From assembly GCF_042656585.1 (NCBI RefSeq), contig NZ_JBHSPG010000023.1: a stretch of 64,000 bases of DNA; one strand, given 5' to 3'. A model generated the notes under the pieces. The model was given only the letters and a program-made list of their open reading frames with translations, had not been told where the DNA came from and ran no database searches. Each line of letters opens with the position of its first letter. Within the stretch, counting starts at the first letter, position 1. The translations under genes were made by a program, and so were the position numbers. Below are positions 43,427-51,634 of this stretch, in pieces. Origin of the DNA: Thalassorhabdus alkalitolerans. Lineage in GTDB: Bacteria > Bacillota > Bacilli > Bacillales > Marinococcaceae.

Positions 43427-44779
43427 CTAGTGTCCTCCATGGCCATTGAGACCTTCAAGTTCTAATTTCTGATCAATAATTCCTTGTGTTTCAAAAGATA
43501 TATCATCGAACGTTCCTAAAATGAAGCCGTGGTTATAAGGACCTTCCATCGGGTTGTTTTCAAATATCGGTTTAAGTGCAGAAAAATATTCGTACACTTC
43601 ATCGGTCAATTCTCCTTCTTCCAGCCAAATCATTGGTGCATGTTTACCAAGATGCGCAAATGGGGCACCGGCTATAGCTAAATCAGGGGTATCAGTAGAA
43701 ATGAAAGATAGACCATGACCCGGTTCATTAATTCCCCAACCGAAATCATTATCATCATCTCTAAATTGTGCAAAGGCAACTGAAAGTTCTGCTGGAGATT
43801 CACCTTCTATTCGTTCTACTTCCCCGTACTCGTTTAATTCCTCTTCCACATTAGCACTGATTGCACTTTCACTGCCTAAAAGGTAGATATTAGCGTTTCC
43901 TTCTCGTTTCTCTAAGGCTTCTGAAGTAGCCTCTGGTATTTCGTCGCTATCTACGTATAGAAGACTTTCATCCATGTGGGCAATCCAGTTTCCTGCCACT
44001 GTGGTTAACTCTCGGCTTTCATTTTCCATGGAGCCAACTATTACGTTTTCTGGAGCTTCTCCAATAATTGAAGCATATGCTTCGTCTATTTCATAAGCAA
44101 AGGACGCTGGGTCATCTTCTTGTATTTGTTCTACGTTATACTCATCAAGTTCCTCAATGACTGAATCACTTACACTTCCCATGACTATAACTTCAACGCC
44201 TTCTTCATTTCCTTTTGGCTGTAAACGACTAATTTCTTGGGATACAACCTCGGGAATATTATCAGATTCTATAAAAAGCGCAGGTCCATCATTAGGATGG
44301 TGGACCAAATTTAGACTTGCTAAAGAAACTTGCCAATTATCTTCTGGTACAAGAATGACTGTACCTGGTTGATTTTCCTCATAAACTGCAGGCCATACTG
44401 TTTGAGATACTTGAACAGCAAACTCGATCGTGTCATTGTTATCAATTCGAGTAATGTTTTTTGTCTGATTGTCGATTAAACCTTGTGTGGCATTTTCATT
44501 AAGGGATTCAGGAGGAGTGGCCGCTTTTTCCCTTATTTCTTCTTCACTGCCACCCTCCATGTTATGATCCATATCCCCATGATCCATATCCCCATGATCC
44601 ATATCTTCATGGTCCATGTCCCCATGGTCCATGCCTTCCTCCATATCTTCACTCTCTTCTTCTACGTTTTCATTCGTAGTATCCTCTTCAATCACCTCAG
44701 CTTCTTCCTCGTTGTTACAGGCAGCTATGATAGCAAGAAGTCCTGCCGTACTAAGTACCTTAAAAATTTTCTTTTTCAT
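43427..44779 (-). CDS. Cell-wall-binding-repeat lipoprotein with Met/His-rich copper-binding segment
   Basis: A 450-residue lipoprotein (lipobox IIAAC, Cys21). Residues 50-72 are a run of five MDH units (MDHGDMDHEDMDHGDMDH...), a Met/His pattern typical of extracytoplasmic copper binding; the C-terminus ends NGHGGH. The rest has three CW_binding_2-like (PF04122) repeats, e.g. TVILVPEDNWQVSLASLNLVHHPNDGPALFIESDNIPEVVSQEI and ANIYLLGSESAISANVEEELNEYGEVERIEGESPAE. In Gram-positive bacteria that repeat binds cell-wall polymers. ATG 44779 follows AGGAGG. It is probably a wall-associated copper scavenger or chaperone near the multicopper oxidase. Confidence 0.82.
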   Translation of the reverse strand: MKKKIFKVLSTAGLLAIIAACNNEEEAEVIEEDTTNENVEEESEDMEEGMDHGDMDHEDMDHGDMDHGDMDHNMEGGSEEEIREKAATPPESLNENATQGLIDNQTKNITRIDNNDTIEFAVQVSQTVWPAVYEENQPGTVILVPEDNWQVSLASLNLVHHPNDGPALFIESDNIPEVVSQEISRLQPKGNEEGVEVIVMGSVSDSVIEELDEYNVEQIQEDDPASFAYEIDEAYASIIGEAPENVIVGSMENESRELTTVAGNWIAHMDESLLYVDSDEIPEATSEALEKREGNANIYLLGSESAISANVEEELNEYGEVERIEGESPAELSVAFAQFRDDDNDFGWGINEPGHGLSFISTDTPDLAIAGAPFAHLGKHAPMIWLEEGELTDEVYEYFSALKPIFENNPMEGPYNHGFILGTFDDISFETQGIIDQKLELEGLNGHGGH

Positions 44780-45033
44780 TATAATCCTCCTTATTTATGA
44801 TCTTTTACAGTACAAAGGTTACTATAGCGAATAAATTTGAAAAAAATATGTAGATAGTTTGAGCTTCAACAAAGAAGAAGTTGATTTCTAGTTTTCTTTG
44901 TAAGAGGCGAAAGCTATTAGTTGGCTAAAATTAAATTCACCGGTACAATCACTACATATAATGGTAAGTGCTTCTTTCCTTCATTTTTTTCTTTTATAGA
45001 TATCTCAAAATCCACTTTTTGTAGTGTGTCATT

Positions 45034-45147
45034 TTAATTTTCTAAGTTGCAATTCGTAATACTGCTATTGCAAGTATTATTAGAAACAGCACATTCTATC
45101 TTTTCATTGTGCATCTCTTTACAGTGGAAGTGCTCTTGTTTTACCAT
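45034..45147 (-). CDS. Possible Cys-rich peptide (37 aa)
   Basis: Minus-strand ATG 45147 opens a 37-codon frame with Cys at positions 9, 19, 26 and 33 and several His (EHFHCKEMH). It starts 26 bases after the lgt remnant stop, in the same direction. It lacks a good ribosome binding site. Cys and His content suit a metal-binding peptide in a copper island, but chance cannot be excluded. No other gene is seen in the 44780-45172 spacer. Confidence 0.3.
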   Translation of the reverse strand: MVKQEHFHCKEMHNEKIECAVSNNTCNSSITNCNLEN

Positions 45148-45172
45148 AAAGTTTATTTCTTTTTTTTTGGCT

Positions 45173-46012
45173 CTACTTCTTTTCTTCTGTTTTTTGAGAA
45201 TAATCATCTAAGTAGCCCCTGTTGGCGAATCCTTTTTTTCGGCGGTACCATATAAGGAATAAAGAACCGAAAATGAGGATTAAAGACATGACCTGAGCTG
45301 TGCGAAGTACGTCAAATATCATTAAACTGTCTGTACGTAATCCTTCAATGAAAAAGCGACCCACAGAATACAAAATGAGATAGGTGAAAAACAGTTCACC
45401 TTGTCTAAGGTTTACTCTCCGAAGCCAAAGCAAAATAGCCAAGACAGCAAAATTCCAAAGTGATTCATATAAAAAGGTTGGTTAATAATATGTTCCATTA
45501 ATGTACATTTGATTAATAATAAATTCTGGAATCATAAGTGTTTCCAAAAACTCTCTTGAAACGGGACCTCCATGAGCTTCTTGATTCATAAAGTTCCCCC
45601 AACGGCCGACAGCTTGTCCCAATATAATGCCGGGTGCTACTAGATCTGTCAGCTTCCAAAAGGAAATGCCCCGTTTCTTAGAAAAAACATATATAGTTAC
45701 AAAGGCACCTAAAAGCCCTCCATGAATTGCAAGACCTCCTTCCCAAATAGCAAATACTCTTGCGGGCTCATATATGTATGTTTCCCATTCAAAGACCACA
45801 TAGTATATTCGAGCGGACACAATGGCAATAGGGAAGGCCCACTTTAAAAGGTCTGCAAATATCTCTTTCGATAATCCTCTTTTTTCAAACTCTCTAGAGA
45901 CAAGAAGATACCCAAGGAATGCACCGAAACCGATAAGAAATCCGTACCAATAGATTGTAAAAGGCCCTAGCTCAAAAGCGACACGATCATAGGGCTGTAT
46001 TGCTAATAACAT
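45173..46012 (-). pseudogene. lgt: Prolipoprotein diacylglyceryl transferase with in-frame stop
   Basis: Lgt attaches diacylglycerol to lipobox cysteines. The frame runs from ATG 46012 (behind AGGAGG) through YWYGFLIGFGAFLGYLL, the signature AIHGGLLGAF and GQAVGRWGNFMNQEAHGG. It reaches TAA at 45482-45484 within GTYY-stop-PTFLYESLWNF, where Lgt normally has His before PTFLYES, and continues in the same frame to 45173. Two codons of difference or a C-to-T change at a CAA could explain it; no frameshift is needed. Read as one it would be 279 residues. As written it yields a 176-residue fragment lacking the last helices, so it is probably inactive; a housekeeping lgt should exist elsewhere. Confidence 0.85.
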
Positions 46013-46174
46013 GTATTATACCTCCTTTTTTCTTTTTATGTTTTTCATAATGAATAGGTGAATGTTCCCTAAAAAACACGGAACGGTTTAACAGGAAATT
46101 CCCTCATTCGCTTAAGCATACAAGAAAAATGTGATGGTTTCTTGAAGTCAAAAGTTTTATTAAAAGCAGAAGAA

Positions 46175-46202
46175 CCGCAAACTGGGGGAAGTCAGTTTGC
46201 GG
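46175..46202 (-). terminator. Terminator of the acyltransferase gene
   Basis: CCGCAAACTG and CAGTTTGCGG form a perfect 10-bp stem with an 8-base loop 40 bases past the acyltransferase stop; the minus-strand tail is TTCTTCTGCTTTT, a weak T tract. Confidence 0.55.
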
Positions 46203-46241
46203 ATGGAGAGAATTTTTCTATCTTTAATATTTAGTATTTTT

Positions 46242-47306
46242 CTAACCACGGTTGTTTTGGGTTTTTGTATGTTTAGGTATGGGGATAGGCTTGCCTATTA
46301 AAAACTGGGTGATTTGAAAAGGGGAGGCCAATTTTGCAACCGTATAAGAACAAAACATACTAAAAGCAACAGCAAAGATAAAATAGACAAGTGGATTTAA
46401 AAAATCAATAGGTGGTAAATAAAAAAGAAAAAAGGTGTGTAGTAAATAAATATTAAAAGAGTACTTGCTTATTAAGAGAATAAAGTGGGGCACTTTCTTT
46501 ACATATAAGGAAAATAATATGATAGCTCCAATTACACTAGAAGTATAAAAGAGATTATCGATTCTCTTAGAGGAAACGACAGGTAAGATATCGCTTCTCA
46601 CTAACACAAACATAATTATCAAATTAATCATAGGGAAAAGAATAATTATTTTTTTATATTTGATTACTAGTTCTTTTAGAGACTCATAATTTTTTCCACA
46701 ATAGTAACCCAATACAAAGTAAAAGATCCATCCGACAAATGGCAACCAATGCCCCCTCTGCCAAATGTACTCACCTAAAGGTATAGCTAAAGGTTCAGTA
46801 AAGTTAAAAAATGATAAATAAACAACATTTATGATGAGGGAGACAAGAATCACTTTAACTGGTGACCAATTTTTCAAAAATTTATGTAGGAAAACATGTA
46901 AAATGTAAAACTGAAAAATAATTAAAATAAAATAACCCGTATAACCCCCTAGGAAAACATTAAACAATGACTCGCGTATAAATCCAGTCAGACTATCCGT
47001 TGTTATAAAGGCAAAGACTAGCCCCATAAAAACAAAGGGAAATAACAAATATTTTACACGCTTTAAAAAAAAGCCGTGAGGCACCTTATTTGGGTAAGAG
47101 CGTGCTAGGAGTAATTCAGATATAAAGACGAATGCCGGGGTACCAAAAAAAGCAGCAAAGCGTACAGCAATTAAGAAATATTCTTCAAACTGAGACACAG
47201 TGTGTTCATAATTGGTTAAAGTAATATTTACAGAGTGAATGACAACTACGGCCAAACAGGCAATCGCTCTCACCCAGTATATTTCGTTTATGATTTTTTT
47301 TTCCAA
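46242..47306 (-). CDS. Acyltransferase family 3 membrane protein (OatA-like)
   Basis: A 354-residue protein with about ten helices of the Acyl_transf_3 family, which transfers O-acetyl or other acyl groups to exported glycans. NEIYWVRAIACLAVVVIHSVNITL carries the conserved Arg and His pair of this family (RAIACLAVVVIH). FGTPAFVFISELLLAR and SKYSFNIYLLHTFFLFY are further typical regions. No C-terminal SGNH esterase domain is fused. The start is TTG 47306 behind GAGAGGTG. Its position among SEDS and carboxypeptidase genes suggests modification of the envelope, perhaps against lysozyme-like stress. Confidence 0.85.
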   Translation of the reverse strand: MEKKIINEIYWVRAIACLAVVVIHSVNITLTNYEHTVSQFEEYFLIAVRFAAFFGTPAFVFISELLLARSYPNKVPHGFFLKRVKYLLFPFVFMGLVFAFITTDSLTGFIRESLFNVFLGGYTGYFILIIFQFYILHVFLHKFLKNWSPVKVILVSLIINVVYLSFFNFTEPLAIPLGEYIWQRGHWLPFVGWIFYFVLGYYCGKNYESLKELVIKYKKIIILFPMINLIIMFVLVRSDILPVVSSKRIDNLFYTSSVIGAIILFSLYVKKVPHFILLISKYSFNIYLLHTFFLFYLPPIDFLNPLVYFIFAVAFSMFCSYTVAKLASPFQITQFLIGKPIPIPKHTKTQNNRG

Positions 47307-47426
47307 GATCAACACCTCTCTACAAGGACAGACACGCACCTGAGGTGCTTTTTTTATGCAGTTTGCCCTTGTCCACACCTATTACATTCCTATAAGTTTT
47401 GTAAGGTTAAAAGTATAAATCTTAAA

Positions 47427-47444
47427 TATGCAGAAAGTATGAAG
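47427..47444 (-). promoter_or_regulatory. TTCA-type phased repeat upstream of the acyltransferase gene
   Basis: On the minus strand TTCATACTTTCTGCATA has cores TTCA and TGCA 11 bases apart, resembling the carboxypeptidase element (TTCACAATTTTTTCATA), about 125 bases before the start codon. Confidence 0.35.
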
Positions 47445-47611
47445 TTATCAATGTTATTAAATTGAATTCGTGTTTAAAAGAAATAAAGAAATTTTTACAA
47501 AAGGCTTAGGACCAGTAGTTTATATTATTAATTTGTTTTTAAAATGAAGTATTTCATTATTTCTTCAAAGATCTATGAAATACTAGTAAAAAAGCAGAAG
47601 GAGGAATGAGT

Positions 47612-48215
47612 GTGAAACTTTTTCGAAAAATATTGTATATGGGGTAATTACAATACTTATATCATATTTTTTCTTTTTGACTAGGTCAGAGTTGGATCCA
47701 ATGCACGCTTGGAATAGGGCTTTTGCTAATGTTTCTCTCATGTATCTTTTTATTATTATGTTTCTTGGGCCTTTTTCTAAGAAAAGGGGTTGTGAGGTGG
47801 CCGCCTGCGAGAAGGGAACTTGGGATTTGGGGAGGAATTGCTGCACTCCTTCATATTATTATTTTTGATGGTTGGATTGAGTGGGAGTTCTCACGCTTTC
47901 GTCCTGTTGAGGGAAGTTTCTTTCTTAGTCCTGGATTTGCCATAGGAAACATTTTACTCTTTCTCTTGCTGACATAAAATAATAAAAGTATGCGTTTCTT
48001 GAATCAAAAACATGGAAGCACGTACAACAAAAAGCAGGCATTTATTATATGTTGGTTGTGTTACATACTACATACTTCATTTTTTTGCACATCCTCAAAA
48101 TCCAAATAGGATCCAAGGGCCGTTTTTGATTTCTATTTTGGTTATTATTTTAGTACAGGGTCTGGCTCTTTGTAAGGAAAGCAAGAAGTCGCGTTCCAAG
48201 ATGAATTCAAAATAA
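47612..48215 (+). pseudogene. Ferric reductase-like transmembrane protein remnant
   Basis: GTG 47612 behind AAGGAGG opens a frame that stops early, but the following bases encode, in shifting frames, HAWNRAFANVSLMYLFIIMFLGPFSKK, then RRELGIWGGIAALLHIIIFDGWIEWEFSRF and PGFAIGNILLFLLL. Later comes ...LHFFAHPQNPNRIQGPFLISILVIILVQ. These are consecutive parts of a six-helix ferric-reductase-like (YedZ/MsrQ-like) haem membrane protein with its axial His residues. Several frameshifts and missing segments make it a pseudogene. Confidence 0.75.
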
Positions 48216-48365
48216 AAGAAAAACAGTGTTGGAAAACGTGTCTTTACGAGTGATCCCCTTAACCTCCAAGAAGAGAACCAGAAAAGAAAATAAACAAGGT
48301 AGTAACTCCTCTTATCCAGGGGAACGGTGATGCCTCTGTTTATCAATAAAAGGAAAAGGCATTTA

Positions 48366-49067
48366 TCATTTCGATTCTATATCTTCTTTTATTACTTGGT
48401 ATCCTATTTCTTCGACTTTTTTAATAACGTTTGTTTTGAAACCACTATCCTTTAGTTTTGTTCGGATGTTTTTTATATAAGATTCTATTTTTATACTCTC
48501 ACTTTCATCAGACAACTCAAGTTGAGCAAGCAGTTCTTTCGTATATACTTGCCCTGGGTATTGAGACATTCTCTTAAAAACAACGAACTCTTTATTCGTT
48601 AGAGGAAGTTGTTTGTTTTGATAGGTCACTTGCTGCTTTTCTATGCTTATTTTTAATCCATCGGCGAATATGATGACATTTTCTCTGACAGAAGTCCTTC
48701 TTCGGAGTACAGATAGGATGCATGTTTGTAAATCTTTAGGTTCAAAAGGTTTCACTACGTAATCGTCTGCTCCAAGATTGATTCCTTCTACAATTCTTTC
48801 TTTATCTCCTATTGCAGAAATCAGGATCACGGGTACTTGATTCTTTTCCTTTTTTCTTAATTGATGAAGGATCTCTAATCCACTCATTCCTGGCATCATT
48901 ATATCTAGTAGTATTAAGTCGTACTTTGCTTCAGTTACCATTTTCATAGCTTTTTCACCTGAAGAAGCTGTATCTATAGTGAATTTGCTTGTAGGCTTAA
49001 TACAAATACGTAAGAGTTTTCTCATTTCACTTTCATCATCAATAATCAAAACTTTTTTCTTTGACAT
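48366..49067 (-). CDS. Orphan OmpR-family response regulator
   Basis: A 233-residue regulator: receiver with IDDESEMRKLL, phospho-site LILLDIMMPGMSG and YVVKPFEPKDL, and a winged helix (LPLTNKEFVVFKRMSQYPGQVYTKELLAQLEL ... KIESYIKNIRTKLKDSGFK). No histidine kinase gene is adjacent. It may be served by the kinase at 39382, or its own kinase was lost with the neighbouring decayed genes. ATG 49067 follows GAGGTGATGAT. Confidence 0.9.
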   Translation of the reverse strand: MSKKKVLIIDDESEMRKLLRICIKPTSKFTIDTASSGEKAMKMVTEAKYDLILLDIMMPGMSGLEILHQLRKKEKNQVPVILISAIGDKERIVEGINLGADDYVVKPFEPKDLQTCILSVLRRRTSVRENVIIFADGLKISIEKQQVTYQNKQLPLTNKEFVVFKRMSQYPGQVYTKELLAQLELSDESESIKIESYIKNIRTKLKDSGFKTNVIKKVEEIGYQVIKEDIESK

Positions 49068-49362
49068 ATCATCACCTCATGACTGCTTTCCTTGTAAAAA
49101 GTACTGGTATTGTCTATGATGTGTCTTTTCCTTTAGCTTTACAGAAGGTGCAATTTATTTACATGATAAAAAGCTTTTATGAAGAATTTATGTATTCCTA
49201 ATTCATTAGTTATTTTATTCTAGAAAAGAATCTAGTTACTATAAATGTAAAAGCAATAGGATGGAACGATTACGGCCACAACATTATTTAGTGTAGCAAA
49301 CACTTAGTACAAATACCAAACCGTATACTTATAGTGGTATATAAATTCAAAAGGTGAAAATA

Positions 49363-49423
49363 AAAAGAGATCCCAGGTCTACTCAGGATCTCTTTTGCTG
49401 TTACCTGGGTGTTACCTAGACCT
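49363..49423 (+). promoter_or_regulatory. Mutually exclusive hairpins in the multicopper oxidase leader
   Basis: AAAAGAGATCC (49363-49373) pairs perfectly with GGATCTCTTTT (49386-49396). Bases in its stem and loop can instead pair downstream: CCCAGGT (49372-49378) with ACCTGGG (49403-49409), or AGGTCTA (49375-49381) with TAGACCT (49417-49423). This may be a plain terminator between divergent genes or a switchable leader. The rest of 49068-49647 shows no gene. Confidence 0.4.
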
Positions 49424-49647
49424 TATAGTGAGATTATTATGAGTATTTCTTATCAGGGGTATTTTATAATAGGATTCTATAATAAATTTAGAAAGTTTCA
49501 TATCAATCTTCTACAAACTTTTGTTTACCCCCAAGATGTTACTTTTTGTTACAAGTACTACTCTTTGTGCCCTCTGTTTAAATTATTTAACTACATAATC
49601 TTTTCACATTTCCATGTCACAATAACAACTCATGGAGGAGGGTGAAT

Positions 49648-51198
49648 ATGAAAAATAACAAAAAGTATATTCTTTTTTTCTCTACTGTTTTATTAGTAGC
49701 AGCTTGTTCAAACGAGAGTGTAGATGAAGAAATAAACGAGACTGGCGATGTCACTGGAGAGGCGATAGCAATTGAGAATTCAGATAGCGATACTTCGACT
49801 AGTGAAAACGAGGAGGGAAAAACCACCGTTCATTTAACAGCGTCTGAGGAAGAGTGGTCTCTAAATGAAGACCTTTCTTTTGACGCCTGGGTTTATAACA
49901 ACACTTTGCCTGGCGAAGAAATAAGAGTCCAAGAAGGGGAAGAGGTAGAAATAAAACTGAAAAATGATTTACCTGTTCCTACTGCACTCCATCTGCACGG
50001 CATTCCGTTGGATCATGAGATGGATGGTGTTCCAGGGATTTCTCAAAATGTTGTGATGCCCGGCGATTCCTTTACCTACGAATTTACCGCGGATGCTCCT
50101 GGAACGTATTGGTACCATTCTCATCAAGATGGAGCCACCCAAGTAGAAAAAGGGTTATATGGTCCCCTTGTTATTGAAACAGAGGACGATCAAAAGTATG
50201 ACATCGACGAGGTATTAGTCTTAGATGATTACTCTTCTATGATGGAAGGCATGGAGGATCGCGGCAATATGGAAGGCATGATGGATCATGAGTCGCACGG
50301 TGCGGTAGAAGAGATGACGCATGATGAAATGATGGCACATATGTACGATACCATGCTCATTAATGGTAAAGCATCTCCTGAAATTGAAAGAGTAGAAGTG
50401 CAAGAAGGAGATGCAGTGAAGCTGCGTTTTGTAAATGCAGGTTTGTTTACACAAGTTATTCAAATCCCTGATCATAATTTCAAAGTGACTCATTATGATG
50501 GACAAAAAGTCAATGAACCTGAGACTCTTTCTAATACCTCGGTAACTTTAGGCGCTGCTGAACGAGTAGATATTGAAATAGAAGCTAACAACCCGGGAGC
50601 TTACGGAGTCGAAATATTTGCTGATACAAATAAAGATAACTTACACACAGTTCTACCATTTGTATATGAGGATTATACAGAGGAAGAGCTTGCTACAAGA
50701 GAGGCTGAAGCTGAATTTGATATTTTATCCTATGGAAAACTTGCTGAATCTCTCAACCTAGATGAAGTAACCAAAGAATTCGATATGGTCCTAGACTCGG
50801 AAGATGGTGGGGAAATTTTTACCATCAATAATAAAAAAATGGATACGGAAACAGCCGAAGGGCATGAAGTGTATGAAGTTGAAGAAGGCGATGTGGTAAA
50901 AATGACCATTGCAAACGAGACAGAAGTGGATCATCCGATGCACTTGCACGGTCATTTCTTCCAAGTTATTTCTAGAAATGGTGAAAAGGTTTCCGGTTCT
51001 CCTATCATAATGGAAACGTTAAACGTTCGAGAAGGGGAAGAGTATGAAATCATCCTTGAGGCTGATAATCCAGGAAATTGGCTGTTCCATTGCCATGAGT
51101 TCCATCATGCAAGTAATGGAATGGCTAGTGAAATTAAGTACGAAGGGTTTGAACCCTCCTTTACTCCAGACCCTAATGCTCCAAATAAACCGGAATAA
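49648..51198 (+). CDS. Lipoprotein multicopper oxidase (CotA/CueO-type)
   Basis: A 516-residue laccase-like enzyme that oxidises Cu(I) or other substrates with reduction of O2 to water, anchored outside the cell (lipobox VAAC). The four copper-ligand motifs are intact: TALHLHGIPLDH, GTYWYHSHQDG, HPMHLHGHFFQV and WLFHCHEFHHASNGM. Residues around 205-230 form a Met/His-rich loop (MMEGMEDRGNMEGMMDHESHG ...), as in copper-resistance oxidases such as CueO and CopA. ATG 49648 follows GGAGGAGGG. Together with CopA, CsoR and Csp it gives the island a complete copper tolerance set. Confidence 0.93.
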   Translation: MKNNKKYILFFSTVLLVAACSNESVDEEINETGDVTGEAIAIENSDSDTSTSENEEGKTTVHLTASEEEWSLNEDLSFDAWVYNNTLPGEEIRVQEGEEVEIKLKNDLPVPTALHLHGIPLDHEMDGVPGISQNVVMPGDSFTYEFTADAPGTYWYHSHQDGATQVEKGLYGPLVIETEDDQKYDIDEVLVLDDYSSMMEGMEDRGNMEGMMDHESHGAVEEMTHDEMMAHMYDTMLINGKASPEIERVEVQEGDAVKLRFVNAGLFTQVIQIPDHNFKVTHYDGQKVNEPETLSNTSVTLGAAERVDIEIEANNPGAYGVEIFADTNKDNLHTVLPFVYEDYTEEELATREAEAEFDILSYGKLAESLNLDEVTKEFDMVLDSEDGGEIFTINNKKMDTETAEGHEVYEVEEGDVVKMTIANETEVDHPMHLHGHFFQVISRNGEKVSGSPIIMETLNVREGEEYEIILEADNPGNWLFHCHEFHHASNGMASEIKYEGFEPSFTPDPNAPNKPE

Positions 51199-51266
51199 AA
51201 GAGGTGTTAAGTAACCTTCCACTATGCGCGTAGGCAGGTTGATCCTATTTATTTCAGCCTGCCTTT

Positions 51267-51401
51267 GCAGCCAAGGTAAATTTTATTTGTCATACAGGAC
51301 GGATGGGTATAGAAAGTGCCGATTATCTTGTCGAACAAGGTTTTCAAGATGTATTTAATTTTGGTGGAGGAATGGAAGAGTGGAATGGTCCCCTTAAGTA
51401 A
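51267..51401 (+). pseudogene. Rhodanese domain C-terminal remnant
   Basis: An open stretch reads CHTGRMGIESADYLVEQGFQDVFNFGGGMEEWNGPLK and stops, matching the active-site loop (C-x-x-G-R) and C-terminal GGM-x-x-W-x-G of single-domain rhodanese sulfurtransferases. The N-terminal half and start are missing. Confidence 0.75.
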
Positions 51402-51423
51402 AGATAAGCGGTAAGGATAAAGG

Positions 51424-51455
51424 AACTGTTGAGTATTCTTCTCAACAGTTTTTTT
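51424..51455 (+). terminator. Rho-independent terminator
   Basis: AACTGTTGAG-TATTCTT-CTCAACAGTT followed by T5, after the rhodanese remnant. Confidence 0.85.
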
Positions 51456-51530
51456 AGTTAAACACTTTGAATGAAGGACGTTTTCTGACAAAGGTCAAAG
51501 AATTTTTACAAGAAAACTAATAAATCATCA

Positions 51531-51559
51531 ATCTTCATCATATCTTCATATTTTATAGG
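51531..51559 (+). promoter_or_regulatory. 11-bp-phased TTCA direct repeat
   Basis: TCTTCATCATATCTTCATATTTT has TTCA cores at 51534 and 51545. It aligns with the element before the paralogous carboxypeptidase gene (7275) at 18 of 23 positions although the surrounding spacers differ, implying conserved regulation. Confidence 0.45.
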
Positions 51560-51634
51560 TAAAGTAACATCGTGCTTTCTCTGAACTTAAACGATGTTAT
51601 ATTTTTTACCTACCAAATAAAAGGGAGAGAAGTT

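Noticed and set aside
45482..45484. Stop inside lgt considered as selenocysteine
   Set aside because: The codon is TAA, not TGA, and the family has no redox residue at this position.
49409..49645. 78-codon plus-strand frame before the multicopper oxidase
   Set aside because: No ribosome binding site and composition like AT-rich non-coding leader.
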